Positions 31,921-32,414 of a stretch of 32,414 nt of DNA are shown piece after piece. Made by a program: the position numbers and the translations under genes. Within the stretch, counting starts at the first letter, position 1. The number at the start of each line of letters is the position of its first letter. Below the pieces are notes generated by a model. The model was not told where the DNA came from. It was given only the letters and a program-made list of their open reading frames with translations, and did no database searches. This DNA is from an uncultured Allobaculum sp. Lineage in GTDB: Bacteria; Bacillota_I; Bacilli_A; Erysipelotrichales; Erysipelotrichaceae. The DNA is taken from the NCBI GenBank assembly GCA_910579655.1, contig CAJTVE010000036.1:1-32414 (forward strand), written 5' to 3'.

Positions 31921-31968
31921 CAATTGTTGGTTCTTACGCAAACTTTGTTGGAACCCTGAATTCAGACC

Positions 31969-32414
31969 CTAAGAGATGTCTTGAGTGACATCTCTTTTTT
32001 TGCGCTTCGGCCAGATCCTTCTGCTCGTGTTTTTTAGCCAATCCATTAAGAGCACTTTGGAATTTATTGATTGTCGCATTATAATAGAGATCGCGTAGGT
32101 TTTGCGGAAGAGGTGGTCCTGCTTTGCTCGACCAAACATGAGGCGTTTTGTCGATTTGTATCTGCAGTTGCCGCCCTCTACAAACCCACTGCTTAGGCTA
32201 AAGGATATTGCGTTCTTGACAGGGGCGATATCCTTTTTTAATCCTTCCGCAAATTTCTCGATATCTGTATAGTCCTTCCATTCCCGTTTGGGAGAATCTT
32301 CCTCTTCATAAACTCCATATTTTTTGAGAAACTCATCCATCTCGCTTACTTCATCACCCATCAAAGCGCAGTAAAAGTCATCCCAAACCTTCTTCAACTC
32401 AGAAATTATCGGAT
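31969..32414 (-). CDS. ISL3-type transposase, C-terminal part (runs off the window)
   Basis: The minus-strand frame is still open at the right edge (PIISELKKVWDDFYCALMGD...), so only about the last 148 residues are visible. SLSSGFVEGGNCRYKSTKRL followed by FGRAKQDHLFRKTYAISI matches the end of the DDE domain of ISL3-family transposases. The Glu of G-F-V-E-G is the third catalytic acidic residue. The tail WLKNTSRRIWPKRKKRDVTQ is basic. A terminator on each strand lies at or just past the stop. The terminal inverted repeat should fall between 31870 and 31968, but I cannot identify it with confidence. Integrity of the rest of the element is not visible here. Confidence 0.75.
   Translation of the reverse strand, partial: PIISELKKVWDDFYCALMGDEVSEMDEFLKKYGVYEEEDSPKREWKDYTDIEKFAEGLKKDIAPVKNAISFSLSSGFVEGGNCRYKSTKRLMFGRAKQDHLFRKTYAISIIMRQSINSKVLLMDWLKNTSRRIWPKRKKRDVTQDIS
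31972..32001 (+). terminator. Plus-strand terminator overlapping the transposase 3' end
   Basis: AGAGATGTC pairs perfectly with GACATCTCT over a 6-nt loop, followed by a T6 run. It could serve the plus-strand GH1 remnant, or shield the element from incoming transcription. The stem encodes the last transposase codons on the other strand. Confidence 0.85.

Overview
The window looks like a chromosomal segment of a low-to-mid GC Bacillota, most likely of the Erysipelotrichia type. This is inferred from three things: the housekeeping gene order (tilS-hpt-ftsH-hslO-dusB and rnmV-rsmA-ispE), strong AGGAGG-type ribosome binding sites, and a short, divergent AddB next to AddA. No rRNA or tRNA gene was recognised. 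Most genes up to 19.4 kb lie on the minus strand. From 19.67 kb to 26.9 kb they lie on the plus strand.

Layout. (1) 0-1.8 kb: a decaying minus-strand cluster made of a PD-(D/E)XK 'transposase/Rpn-like' protein and repeat-rich coiled-coil proteins, broken by two 1-base frameshifts and an amber codon. (2) 2.1-6.1 kb: a BceS-like sensor histidine kinase with no response regulator beside it, an RsmC-like methyltransferase with a terminator-like hairpin directly in front of its RBS, and glycogen branching enzyme glgB. (3) 6.8-14.6 kb: dusB, hslO, a small DUF5684-type membrane protein, a broken cation-diffusion-facilitator gene, ftsH, hpt and tilS. (4) 14.8-19.4 kb: an MreB-like protein whose nucleotide-binding signatures are degraded, then a tightly overlapping operon yitT-like > rnmV > rsmA > ispE > DUF1146. 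(5) 19.4-25.4 kb: divergent addB-addA (double-strand-break repair helicase-nuclease), preceded by a pentanucleotide repeat. (6) 25.6-26.9 kb: an NCS2/AzgA-type purine permease. (7) 27.0-29.3 kb: a 32-bp-period tandem array and a DUF4353-type surface lipoprotein. (8) 29.3-32.4 kb: an accessory region with an AlbA_2/ATPase regulator-like gene, three 21-bp-spaced repeats, a 3' fragment of a GH1 6-phospho-beta-glucosidase, a structured non-coding stretch, and the 3' part of an ISL3-type transposase running off the edge.

How the genes work together. The centre is ordinary housekeeping: tRNA modification (tilS, dusB), purine salvage (hpt, and probably the NCS2 permease), protein quality control (ftsH, hslO), rRNA maturation (rnmV, rsmA, perhaps the RsmC-like enzyme), isoprenoid precursors (ispE) and recombination (addAB). 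The two ends of the window are eroding accessory DNA. The most interesting signals are the pseudo-actin MreB paralogue linked to DUF1146, the AddB that appears to have lost its nuclease motif while keeping its iron-sulfur cysteines, the 32-bp array resembling the coiled-coil gene's codon repeats, and the repeat/pseudoknot structures around the truncated GH1 gene. I did not find a clearly new multi-gene system.
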